NCBI GenBank assembly: GCA_949358305.1
Contig: OX442315.1
Location: 27,306,427 to 27,370,426 of the forward strand
Direction of reading: 5' to 3'
Origin: Strigamia acuminata
Taxonomy: Eukaryota > Arthropoda > Chilopoda > Geophilomorpha > Linotaeniidae
DNA length: 64,000 bases
The position numbers and the translations under genes were made by a program. Position 1 is the first letter of the stretch, and each line of letters begins with the position of its first letter. This document shows, piece after piece, positions 1-9,971 of the stretch. The notes under the pieces were generated by a model. That model saw nothing but the letters and a program-made list of their open reading frames with translations, had not been told where the DNA came from and ran no database searches.

Positions 1-3000
1 CGGCACAGTTGAATTTTTGGCACAGTTCTGCCACAGACACGAACTAAAAAACTGAGAGAATCAAATGGTAAATGGAAGTAAAATCATAAATAGTAATAAA
101 TTACAAACGGAAGTAAAATTATAAAATTAAAATTAAAATGCAAATAGAATTGAAATAAATTATAATTAAAGTTAAAATGTAAATGAAGTTAAATTTGCGA
201 CAGCTACACCATGAGCTGCGCGATCTTTTGGCTGAGGAGAGGCGAACTGGCGGAAGAAAAACGACGCCATATTGGCTTTTCTAGATTTGACAGTGATGGC
301 GTATTCGAAATGAAGTTAGGATTTGTTTGCAATTTTGTGTGTTTACAAAACAGGTATTCTGAAGAGTTCGAACTTTCAAAAAAAAAAATTAGTATACACT
401 AACAAAGATGGGGAAAAATTCCCAGACATCGTTCCAAAGGAAAACGTTTTAGTGCTGCGGCAAAAAATATACGAGGTGTTATATGACAGGAGAAGGGACC
501 CTGGATATGAGATTTAAAAATAAATGAAACTAAATTAGGAAATTAATAAAGCGAAATTATGAACGAAGTAAGAAAATAAATTAAATTAAAATGCAGAGAA
601 AATAGAATTGTGCATGAAATTGGGTCATAAGTGAAATTAAATTACAGATGCAGGTGAAACTTTGAAATCAAGCAGGAATGATCAGGGAAATTTGTAGAAA
701 ACTGATGGGCAGTATAAAATCACGAGGGAGAACAACGTTGGACACGTGTGTGAATAATATGCAAATATTTAACACTAACGTTCGGAATCTTGGAATGTTT
801 AACACTAAAATATTGAAATGTTTAAAATTAACAGTCTGAATAGCGAGGCATTTAAAACTAACAGGCGGGAATTAGTCGCCTAGGAAACACACCCTCATCG
901 CACAGTTGCAGCAAGAAATTAGGACTGCTTTTGGTAAAACAATTGAACCAACAGGTTGGAACGAGTTGCACCATTTGATTGATTAGATTTGGTTTCATGG
1001 GTGATTTTGATCAGGCTGCTATTTGGCCTTTTGAATTAGAAAACGAATATCATAAATAAGAATTCAGAATTGGACGGGAGAAATCGAGATAAATGAAATC
1101 AGAGAATAAACAAAATTAAAATTATAAATAAAGTTAAAAATAAATGAGAATAAATTATAAATGGAATTAATTTGTAACGGATTTGAAAATACATAAGGTC
1201 ATGATGAAAAAAGATCGGCGAACGACAGCACATTGTGTTTGTCAGATTCAGCAATGATGGTGTGATTGAGGTTAGGTTGATGTTCAGCTACCGTTCTGTG
1301 TCTACACTTTCACAAAATACAGGAATTGTGGAGAATTTGGATCTAGGAATCACTATTCATTACCTTGTAGGAAACTAGAGAGTGAGAGTTTGCGCGAGAA
1401 GTAACAAATACAAGATCAGGGCTCGTTTTGGGCAAACAGGGGCAGGCAAACTTTGGCACATCATTATAACATCTCGAAAATAAGAGGAATAAATGAAAAG
1501 ATATTTGCTTGAGGTTTGGCGCATTTACAATGACATTTTACAATGACAAAAATACTAAAAATACGAAAGTCTAATAGAAATCTATTATATTAATGAAAAA
1601 ATAAACACACAAAAAGAAAAAATAATTTAACGTTATAACAAGGGATCACATGTGAATTCAATACAGTAAAAAATGGAATCACAATGATACAATTTTAATG
1701 TAATGAAGGATAAAAAGACTACAAAAATAAAATAGCGAGAAATTGACCGTAGGATCAGATTATGAATGAAATTAAAATTGAGATGGGATTAAATTGTAAA
1801 TAAATTTAGAAGATAAATGAATTCGAGTTTAAATTGAGGGTAAATAAAAATATTTGTCTACAGTTACATGGACTTGTGTTTGGAAAATTACAACAAAACA
1901 ACGCTACAATAAAATGATTAAAAGAGGAGTTAAACCTAGGAGTTAAAAAGAGTAAAAACAACAGATTTTAATGTGAAGAAAAAAAAAAAGATGCCAGGTT
2001 TCACGACAGTAAGTAAAAAACAAAGATCACAACAATATCGAGGCATCTGTTAAAAAACAAATAAACAATAAGCCTGCAAAAGGAGGAAATAACAGATAAA
2101 AGAGGGGTTGTCAGGTGTTTGGAACACTCGACGGTTCGGCGTAAAAGTGAGACCGAATGACGACGGTTCGGGAGGAAGTCCAACCAGTAGGACTGCCCCA
2201 AATTAGAAAAGAGGAGTTGTCGGGTGTAAAGTTTGACATCACGAGTCAACTGAAAAAGAAAATCAGCAGCTGACTGTTCGGATCTGTTAAAATACAGACA
2301 GAAAGAAGCTGAGGTGAAAAATTGCACGTTTTGACAGCAACAAACAGCGGGTTTAAGATCAGGGTTCGTTTTGAACGAAGACAGCGAATTTTGACATGAA
2401 ACGAGAGAAGCGACGTGGAGTCACGACGAAAAGGAAACGACGACACAACGATCTCTTGTGCTCGGCAATAATAACGCATTCAAGACCGAGTTGACACTGT
2501 TGCAGGGCGCAAGAGAATATTATTAAAAAACATTATACCATGACAGAATGGAAAAAAACTCCAGATGCCATCTCAAAGGTAAAAATAAGGATAAAACATA
2601 GAATAATTTAATATTGTAAGAAGGAATTGCGTACAGATCCAGTACGATGAAAATAATTTCACAGAGATAAAAGCTCAAAAATGCTAGAAGTTTTAATGTA
2701 ATGACTAAAAAGAAAAATAACGAGAGACAAATAAAAAAGAATTTGTCAGGCAGTCAAAACACTGGAAAACAGTGTGGCAAAGTGTAAGCGAATGGCGATC
2801 GTTCCACCGGTGGAAATTCGGCCAGTGGGACGGTCCCAAAGAAGAAAAAAAAGAGTTATCATGTACAAACTAAACGTTCTGGAGCCATTAGGAAAAAGAA
2901 AGTTATATAAAGTCCTGATGTTAAAAGACTAAACACAGGTTTCAACCTGGTAAAATTAGTAAACCACTATTTAACCTCTGCGAACAACAACGGGAGCGCA

Positions 3001-3823
3001 TTTAATGAGTTTTGGTTAAGAAAAATAAGTGGTTAAGACACGTCTGAATTATCAAACATCACTATGGTGGTGAAATTTAGCACAAAAGACCAAGAATCAC
3101 TCAAAGTGGACATTTTTTATGGGAATTCAGTAAAAATAACTACGGAAATGGGTTCCACACCAAAAACCGACTCAAGGCCGCACAACGGTTCTCATCCTGA
3201 GTCAGTTTTGAGGATAAAAGAAGAAAAAGTCACAAAAAGGGACCGGGATGAGGAGGAAAAGTGAGGAAAACTGAGAGGAGCTGGCCACAGAGCCACTCGT
3301 GAGGAATTGAAACTTTGAAAAATTTAAAAGGTGCAAAACAACACGCCTTTTGCTCGGAATTTCACACAAAAATAGAATAAAAAACACAAAAAATATTTGA
3401 AAAGATTAGGGGAATATTTTTCCCACACACGGAAGAGAAATTGAGGAAAAATTCAAAATTTTCTTACCGGAAAAATTGAAGGAAAATTGTAAAATTCAGA
3501 CTATAGCCAAGAAAAGACTCACGGAGGAAAAAGCCCAGAAGACAAATGGAAAATGGCGAAAAACGGACATTTTTTTTTGGGGAGGTAGATATTTGTTTGG
3601 CTGGAAAAATAAACATGATTTTTCTCGTTTTTTGGGGGGAGGGAGTCTTATAATAACTATCATGACTGTTTGATTAGAAATAAAAGGATATTGGTAAATT
3701 AGAGTTTTGTTACAAAAAGGGAGAAAAATCCATAGTAAAAACTAATAGACAGAGTAAAGAGCTACAATTTAACAAATGGGTGGATTAAACATGGGTGACA
3801 CGGTTTAGCCTCAAGACAACACA
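1..3823. other. Gene-poor, A-rich flank with degraded direct repeats
   Basis: No convincing gene is visible; all open frames are short and lack family features. The + strand is strongly A-rich over T for long stretches. Diverged direct repeats can be seen by eye: 1620-1740 resembles 2600-2730 (both contain TTTTAATGTAATGA), 2140-2230 resembles 2790-2870 (both contain a GACGGTTC/GATCGTTC plus CCAGTAGGAC/CCAGTGGGAC pattern), and 270-370 resembles 1235-1335. This suggests an old tandemly duplicated or retroelement-derived segment. A short purine-rich tract at about 3620-3650 resembles a polypurine tract but no paired LTR was found. Confidence 0.5.
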
Positions 3824-3828
3824 GTCAG

Positions 3829-4230
3829 TTTCGCGATTGCAAAACAAATCCTACTACGATTGTAGCACACACAAATAAACAGTCCAATTGTTTAAACTTA
3901 ACAAACTAATTTAATCGTTGAAAATTGAGCAGTGCAAAAACGTGTAGTGACACACGTTGATACATGAACAAAGATGAGAGTAAGGTCATAAAACAAACGG
4001 GGACACATCTGGTCAGCAAGGACTGACCAACAACAATTTAGATACTTGAGGGCACTCTTGGTGACCTCGAAACAAACATGTTATGAACTTCAAAACATAG
4101 CAATTAATTCCATCTAACTAAATACTTATAAAATCAAACAACACTTTTTTTTCTAAATCTAAACATAATCAAAACAAACACTTTTGACCAAATCATTAAA
4201 ATAAAATATTAAATCAATTAGGATTTTACA
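3829..4230 (-). repeat. 3' LTR of the BEL/Pao element
   Basis: This 402-base direct repeat matches 9570-9971 base for base on visual alignment. It is the 3' LTR because the encoded polyprotein reads leftward and stops 25 bases before it. It abuts the target duplication GTCAG on its left. Confidence 0.95.
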
Positions 4231-4254
4231 TTGCCCGGGAAAAAAGGGCCATAA

Positions 4255-7200
4255 CTAATTTTCTTCATGAATTTCTAATGCACATAGTCTTTGTACGGGT
4301 CTTCGCATCACTTTTCCACTCGGCAGCATCATCTCGCAAGAGCGAACTTTCCCATCTCTGCCGTTAAATGTTTTTGTAATTTTGGCTGTCTTCCAAGCCA
4401 TACGCGGCCGTCCTTGCTCCTGCACGAGGACTAATTCGTTGACTTCGATTTCTCGTGAAGCCTTCACTCGTCGAAACTCACGCAATTCGACGAGATATTC
4501 GTGGGACCACCGTCGCCACAGCAAATTCGTCATTCTCTGGCGCAGCTTCCAGCGCTTGACGAGCTCCGCTCTTTTATTCAAATCTGCACGATGCTCTGGA
4601 TCATAAACATCTGGCAAACTTGAAAGGCGAGCTCCGATCAGGAAATGAGATGGCGACAACGGCTCAGGTTCTGTTGGATTGTCCGTCACATACGTAATTG
4701 GGCGCGAGTTAATAATTGCTTCGACCTCTGTCAATACGGTTGTCAGCTCCTCAAAACATAGCGACGCTCTTCCTAGGACCTTCTTCAGACTTAATTTTAC
4801 AGTCTTGACCAAGCGCTCCCAAAAACCCCCCCACCATGGGGCGAGTTCGACTATGAACTTCCATTGAATTTTGTTATGAGACAAGAATCCCTGGAATTTT
4901 TCGCTGGCAAATCCATTTATGAACAGCGCCAAGTCTTTTTCGGCGCGCTTAAAGGTCTTCGCGTTGTCCGAATATACGACGCTCGGTATTCCTCGTCGTG
5001 ATATCAAACGCTTGAACGCCAAAATAAACTTCTCCGTCGACAAATCCGACACCAACTCCAGGTGTACGGCTCGTACCACCGCGCAGGTAAATAAGGCGAT
5101 GTAACATTTATCGCCACTCCGCATGTAGAGTGGGCCCGCGAAATCAACGCCTATTACTTGAAATGGGGCAGCACGATTAATGCGGTCAGACGGGAGGAGT
5201 CCGATGGCTTGTGTCATCAGCTTCGAGTTTACGCGACGGCACGTTATACATTTGGATACGTAATTTTTGATCGTTTTCCTGGCTCTTCGAGTCCAAAATT
5301 TTGAACGAAATTCCGATAACGTATCTCCTAATCCTCCATGTAAAGCACGTCTATGGCAGTCCCTTATTATTAGTGTGGTCATCGGCGAGTCTGCATCTAA
5401 TACGATTGGATAAATAAAATTCTTCGTTCCGATGTGGTCGCGAATTCGAGAATTTATTCGCAATATCTTGTTTTCGTCGACGATCAATTCCACTTGCGAT
5501 AAAGGTGACTCTCTATTTAATTTTACAGCATTCTGTACGCTTTCCATTTCTTCTGCGAATCTTGAACGCTGAGTGTGGCGAAACCAATACGTTTCTGCTG
5601 CCTCGATTTCCTCAGTTTTCAGCGGTCCGCCAATTGACTGATCCTTTTTCGAGTTTCGAACGAAGCGCAGCATCCACGCTGTGATCCTGACTACCTTCGT
5701 CCAACTGCTGTAGGTTTCTAAGGCGAACAACGGCTCCAGCCTCTCCGACGCTCTTGTCACGTTTATGCGTGTGGAATTCTCTTCTACCTCTTCAAGCTGA
5801 GTTTCCATTTCTGTGTCTATTCCTTGTGGCCAATGTTCTTTACTTTTGTGTAACCATTTGGGGCCATTCCACCACTCGCCATCTTCAACCAGCTTCACTG
5901 CCTCCATCCCTCTCGTCAATTTATCCGCAGGATTTACCCTGCCGGGGCAGTGTCGCCACGATTCGACGTCGGTGTTCGTACGAATTTCTCGTACCCGATT
6001 CGCGACGAAAGGATTAGTTTTCCCTTGTTGTTCGCGGATCCAAAAATACGTAATTGAAGAGTCAGTCCAATAATGCATCTTCTGAACTTCCAAAACTTGC
6101 AATTTCTCCGCGATGCGAGATGACAAAAGGGCGCTCATGAGCTCCAGTTTCGGCAATGTGAGCGGCTTTAATGGTGCAACGCGAGACTTGGACATGCACA
6201 ATGATACGTCTACAGTTCCTTTGGTTTCAGTGCGCACGTAGACTACGACGCCGTACGCTTTTGGACTCGCGTCGCAAAAAAAATGAAGCTCTTGCTGTGA
6301 GTCGTCGCTTAAGTTGGAGCTGTACGGTCGCTTGACTGAAATTCGGCGCAATGTTGTAACTTGTTTGATCCACTCACACCATCGCTTGGCAATGTCGGGG
6401 GGCAATGGGACATCCCAATCGATTTTTCTCATCCACAACTCCTGAAACATGAGTTTTCCGACGATCGTGAACGGTGCAGCGAAGCCCAATGGGTCATAAA
6501 TTTTAGCTACTGCTTGTACAATTGCTCTCTTTGTTCCTTGTCCGTCCTCTGGTTTCTTCTCGGCCCATTCGCCTATTTCGAGTTGGAGTCTGTCGGTTTC
6601 ATAATTCCAAATTAAGCCTAATACGGTGGTCTGCTCATTTTCGGCGGCGATTATTTCTTCGTCCTCGGGAATTTCTTTAGCAAATATTTCACGCAACCGT
6701 CGAGAATTCGAATGCCATTTTCGTAATGGCAAATGCGCATCCATCATCAATTTCCGCGCTTCGAAAAAAACGGTCAGAACTTGATCGTCAGTTCGCATCG
6801 AATCGATAAGATCATCTACGTAAAATTTCTCTCGGATCTGCTTTACAGTCTCTGGATATAATTTTTCCATTTCATCCAAATGCATTTGGATTGTGTCATT
6901 CAATGAATAGGGACTGGAGCTGACCCCAAATGTGACTCGTTTCTGACGCATTATTCTCGGCACGACGAATTCCAAACCGTCCCAATTCTCCGGGACCCAC
7001 AAAAAACTAACAAAGTTCCGGTCGCAAAGTCTCAATAAAAGTTGCAAGAACGCCTTTTCAATGTCTGAGAGGTATGCCACTAGCTCGCGCCGAAACAACA
7101 CCAAAAGTTTCAAGATTTCCGGTAACAAATTGGGACCGCTGTCTAAACAATCGTTCAGTGAAAGTTCGTTTTTCCCCTTTGATGACGCGTCGAACACGAT

Positions 7201-9483
7201 ACGAATTTTTGTTGTTGCACGGTCCTCTCGTACAACTGCACGATGCGGCATAAAGTAAGAATGTTCTGGATCTTGTATTTCTACTTCCTCGATGATGTCG
7301 TTTTTCAGCTGATCCTCGAAGATTTTCTTGTATGCCTGATAAAAGCCGGGGTTCTTTTTGAACTTGCGTACCAGATGCCAAAACCTCCGCTTGGCTACTT
7401 CATAATTGTTGTTGAGTTGACTTGTATCGACCAACCAGGGCAGTGGCACCACATATCGGCCGTCCTCGCGCGTCACTTGCTCCCGAAATCGTTTTGTGCA
7501 CGAGTTGCGATCGGTCGGCGATTCATCGACGGTCTCGTGACGGATTCCGATCGCCTCGAGTTCCCAGAATTTTCTTAAGCCTTCTTCTAAACGATCGTCG
7601 AGCCGCACGTTGAATACACGAGTAACCATTGTCGACAGGGACGTCACATTGGGCGAAGTTCCCATCACTGTCCAGCCAAACATTGTTTCAACTGCTACCA
7701 GATTTTCCTCCAATTTTTCGATTCGTCCGGTCAAAATCCTGGCGATATTGTCGGCTCCTATCAAACAAAAAATATCGAAATTATTATGCTGTTCAAAATT
7801 TATTACAATATTGTTGCGTTCTAGGGCGGCTCGCAAGCCAGCCTGCAACTCGGTTTTTATTGGTCGGGTTATCCAAGGCGTCTCAAATGCTGAGACCGTG
7901 AGCGCTTTATTTTTGTCGTCCACGTGACACAATTTCAAATCGAATCTCCCTCGCTTCACATTTTGTGACGTTTGACTGCCAAAAGTAAGCACGGACAAAT
8001 TTTCAGTTCCTGTCGATGGCAACTTCATGTCTTTAGCAAGACTGGACAACACGAATGTCGTCTGACTGCCGGGGTCGAGAAGGCACTGCACGATCGCCTC
8101 CGTGGATTGATGCATGACACGCACGAAAATTGTCGCCAACGTTGCAGCAGGTGGCGGGACGAATTTCGACAAATCGACGCACGTAGCCACGTGAGTAATT
8201 ACATTTTCAGTGACAGTCTTTGGTGTTCCATCACAAATCAAAGGGTTGTGACTCCGTTGGCACAATTTGCACGTAATACGATAGGAGCACGTTTTTGACG
8301 TGTGCCCCTTTTTTAAACACTTAAAACACCGTCCATTTTTGACTATATAATTTTTTCTTTCAGCAGCGGTAGAAGTGCAGCTGTCACGGTCGTGAGTTTT
8401 GCTGCAGAACATGCAATTGGATATTGTTGTGCTCAAGACGCGAGCAGACGGCACTCGATCGTGGCTCTTGCGCATTGTTTTCTCTTCCGATTTTTCTGAT
8501 TTTCCCGATTTTTCCGATTTTTCCGATTTTTCAACTTCTTTTTTACGATGTAATTCTTGGAAATTGTCTATTTTGCTGTGGTGGATGAGCTCAGCACGAA
8601 TCATATCGAGCAACTCCTTTGCTTTGTATTTTCCGTCCGGATATTGGCGTGAGAAGTCAAGTGAGATCTGCTTGGGCACCAAACCCAGAATTAATGGGCA
8701 AACCGTCGCATCAATTGCGTCCGCATTCATTTTCGCTGCACGCAAGCCGCGCACGTTTGATTCGCAGCGGTCGTACAGCTTCTGGAGTGACTCTGTGTCC
8801 ATAATATCGCGTACGGGTGTCATCCTCATCAAGGAATTTAAATGGGCACTCATGATTACGTCACTGCGCCCAAAACGTTCCAACAACAGTTCTTTGGCTA
8901 CGGGATAGTTCTCATCGGTTGGTGGCAAGCCTTTTAACACCAGTGCTGCCTCGCCTTCCAAAAACGACTTGAGATAAACCAGCTTGCTCTTATTTGTTAT
9001 GTTGGTTTTCGTGTCAATACTGATATCAAAGTTTCCCCAAAAATCATCCCACTCGAGGGGATTGCCCTTAAATTTAATTGCTTCATATTTTGGGAGTCGC
9101 ATCGTCGTCTCGTGCGGAACGTGGCCGTTACCGTTATAATTATTAGTTACTGTTGCTGCCGGAGGGGGGACGAGCGACGCATTGAGTTCTTTCAGCGCCT
9201 CATCAATTTCAACCTCGCAATCAATCACTTTCTCGTAATAATTCGACTCACATTGCGTAATTTCCTGGTCGATTTCGTCGTCGTCGATCAGTGCCGCCAA
9301 TATTTTCACATCCAACTCCTTCAAGGTGATAAATTTCGCCTTCAAATTAGCCCTTATTTTTTTTAGTTCGAGCGCATTGCGCGGGATATTCGCGAGGAGA
9401 GTCTTCGCCTTGGTGATGGTGGCGGTCACAGTTCGTCTGGCCACGGTACGTTGACTTTTGGTCACGGCGAGGTCGTCGGCCAT
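4255..9483 (-). CDS. BEL/Pao gag-pol polyprotein
   Basis: The 1742-residue polyprotein supplies capsid and replication enzymes for the retrotransposon. I start it at the ATG at 9481-9483 (MADDL...); an upstream in-frame TTG at 9492 is not needed. Order of domains: a DUF1759-type Gag region (about 130-300); zinc knuckles around 350-410, including C-x2-C-x4-H-x4-C (CFKCLKKGHTSKTC); an aspartic protease of DUF1758 type (LLDPGSQTTF near 469); reverse transcriptase (YLSDIEKAFLQL near 802, YVDDLID near 890); RNase H (FCDASPKAYG near 1068, YWTDSS near 1137); integrase zinc finger (HRRALHGG...CITCRR near 1375-1415); integrase core (VDFAGPLY near 1446, SDNAKTF near 1502, WWGGFWERL near 1548); and a DUF5641-like C-terminus. 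The frame is intact and every catalytic motif looks conserved. There is no env-like gene after it. Confidence 0.95.
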   Translation of the reverse strand: MADDLAVTKSQRTVARRTVTATITKAKTLLANIPRNALELKKIRANLKAKFITLKELDVKILAALIDDDEIDQEITQCESNYYEKVIDCEVEIDEALKELNASLVPPPAATVTNNYNGNGHVPHETTMRLPKYEAIKFKGNPLEWDDFWGNFDISIDTKTNITNKSKLVYLKSFLEGEAALVLKGLPPTDENYPVAKELLLERFGRSDVIMSAHLNSLMRMTPVRDIMDTESLQKLYDRCESNVRGLRAAKMNADAIDATVCPLILGLVPKQISLDFSRQYPDGKYKAKELLDMIRAELIHHSKIDNFQELHRKKEVEKSEKSEKSGKSEKSEEKTMRKSHDRVPSARVLSTTISNCMFCSKTHDRDSCTSTAAERKNYIVKNGRCFKCLKKGHTSKTCSYRITCKLCQRSHNPLICDGTPKTVTENVITHVATCVDLSKFVPPPAATLATIFVRVMHQSTEAIVQCLLDPGSQTTFVLSSLAKDMKLPSTGTENLSVLTFGSQTSQNVKRGRFDLKLCHVDDKNKALTVSAFETPWITRPIKTELQAGLRAALERNNIVINFEQHNNFDIFCLIGADNIARILTGRIEKLEENLVAVETMFGWTVMGTSPNVTSLSTMVTRVFNVRLDDRLEEGLRKFWELEAIGIRHETVDESPTDRNSCTKRFREQVTREDGRYVVPLPWLVDTSQLNNNYEVAKRRFWHLVRKFKKNPGFYQAYKKIFEDQLKNDIIEEVEIQDPEHSYFMPHRAVVREDRATTKIRIVFDASSKGKNELSLNDCLDSGPNLLPEILKLLVLFRRELVAYLSDIEKAFLQLLLRLCDRNFVSFLWVPENWDGLEFVVPRIMRQKRVTFGVSSSPYSLNDTIQMHLDEMEKLYPETVKQIREKFYVDDLIDSMRTDDQVLTVFFEARKLMMDAHLPLRKWHSNSRRLREIFAKEIPEDEEIIAAENEQTTVLGLIWNYETDRLQLEIGEWAEKKPEDGQGTKRAIVQAVAKIYDPLGFAAPFTIVGKLMFQELWMRKIDWDVPLPPDIAKRWCEWIKQVTTLRRISVKRPYSSNLSDDSQQELHFFCDASPKAYGVVVYVRTETKGTVDVSLCMSKSRVAPLKPLTLPKLELMSALLSSRIAEKLQVLEVQKMHYWTDSSITYFWIREQQGKTNPFVANRVREIRTNTDVESWRHCPGRVNPADKLTRGMEAVKLVEDGEWWNGPKWLHKSKEHWPQGIDTEMETQLEEVEENSTRINVTRASERLEPLFALETYSSWTKVVRITAWMLRFVRNSKKDQSIGGPLKTEEIEAAETYWFRHTQRSRFAEEMESVQNAVKLNRESPLSQVELIVDENKILRINSRIRDHIGTKNFIYPIVLDADSPMTTLIIRDCHRRALHGGLGDTLSEFRSKFWTRRARKTIKNYVSKCITCRRVNSKLMTQAIGLLPSDRINRAAPFQVIGVDFAGPLYMRSGDKCYIALFTCAVVRAVHLELVSDLSTEKFILAFKRLISRRGIPSVVYSDNAKTFKRAEKDLALFINGFASEKFQGFLSHNKIQWKFIVELAPWWGGFWERLVKTVKLSLKKVLGRASLCFEELTTVLTEVEAIINSRPITYVTDNPTEPEPLSPSHFLIGARLSSLPDVYDPEHRADLNKRAELVKRWKLRQRMTNLLWRRWSHEYLVELREFRRVKASREIEVNELVLVQEQGRPRMAWKTAKITKTFNGRDGKVRSCEMMLPSGKVMRRPVQRLCALEIHEEN

Positions 9484-9550
9484 CTTTGTCAAATTTCGAA
9501 CTTTTACTTGCTGTTAGGATTTTCAGATCTTCAGGGTCCAGGTCGAATTT

Positions 9551-9568
9551 TCCCGGGTTTCGGCACCA
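9551..9568 (-). promoter_or_regulatory. Primer binding site, tRNA-Phe type
   Basis: One base inside the 5' LTR the element strand reads TGGTGCCGAAACCCGGGA. From memory this is complementary to the 3' end of insect tRNA-Phe(GAA), including CCA, over 18 bases. It sets the orientation of the element and marks the minus-strand DNA priming site. Confidence 0.8.
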
Positions 9569-9569
9569 A

Positions 9570-9971
9570 TTTCGCGATTGCAAAACAAATCCTACTACGA
9601 TTGTAGCACACACAAATAAACAGTCCAATTGTTTAAACTTAACAAACTAATTTAATCGTTGAAAATTGAGCAGTGCAAAAACGTGTAGTGACACACGTTG
9701 ATACATGAACAAAGATGAGAGTAAGGTCATAAAACAAACGGGGACACATCTGGTCAGCAAGGACTGACCAACAACAATTTAGATACTTGAGGGCACTCTT
9801 GGTGACCTCGAAACAAACATGTTATGAACTTCAAAACATAGCAATTAATTCCATCTAACTAAATACTTATAAAATCAAACAACACTTTTTTTTCTAAATC
9901 TAAACATAATCAAAACAAACACTTTTGACCAAATCATTAAAATAAAATATTAAATCAATTAGGATTTTACA
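9570..9971 (-). repeat. 5' LTR of the BEL/Pao element
   Basis: This is the partner of 3829-4230, next to the primer binding site and followed by the target duplication GTCAG at 9972-9976. It should hold the element's promoter and polyadenylation signal; no single TATA box was chosen. Confidence 0.95.

Larger units (their letters stand above)
3829..9971 (-). mobile_element. Complete BEL/Pao LTR retrotransposon
   Basis: The element lies on the minus strand and is 6143 bases long. It is bounded by two 402-base LTRs and flanked by the 5-base duplication GTCAG (3824-3828 and 9972-9976), as expected for BEL/Pao integrases. One uninterrupted gag-pol frame fills the interior. The two LTRs show no difference on direct reading, and the frame has no stop, so insertion was very recent and the element looks autonomous. 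The minus-strand LTR begins TGTAAAATCC but ends CGCGAAA, so it lacks the usual terminal CA. No clean polypurine tract is seen next to the 3' LTR (the adjacent bases are CCCGGGCAA on the element strand). Confidence 0.95.

Noticed and set aside
8399-8908. 169-codon plus-strand open frame inside the BEL element
   Set aside because: It is a shadow of the Lys/Ser/Glu repeats in the gag frame on the other strand (SDFSDFPDFSDF mirrors KSEKSEKS).
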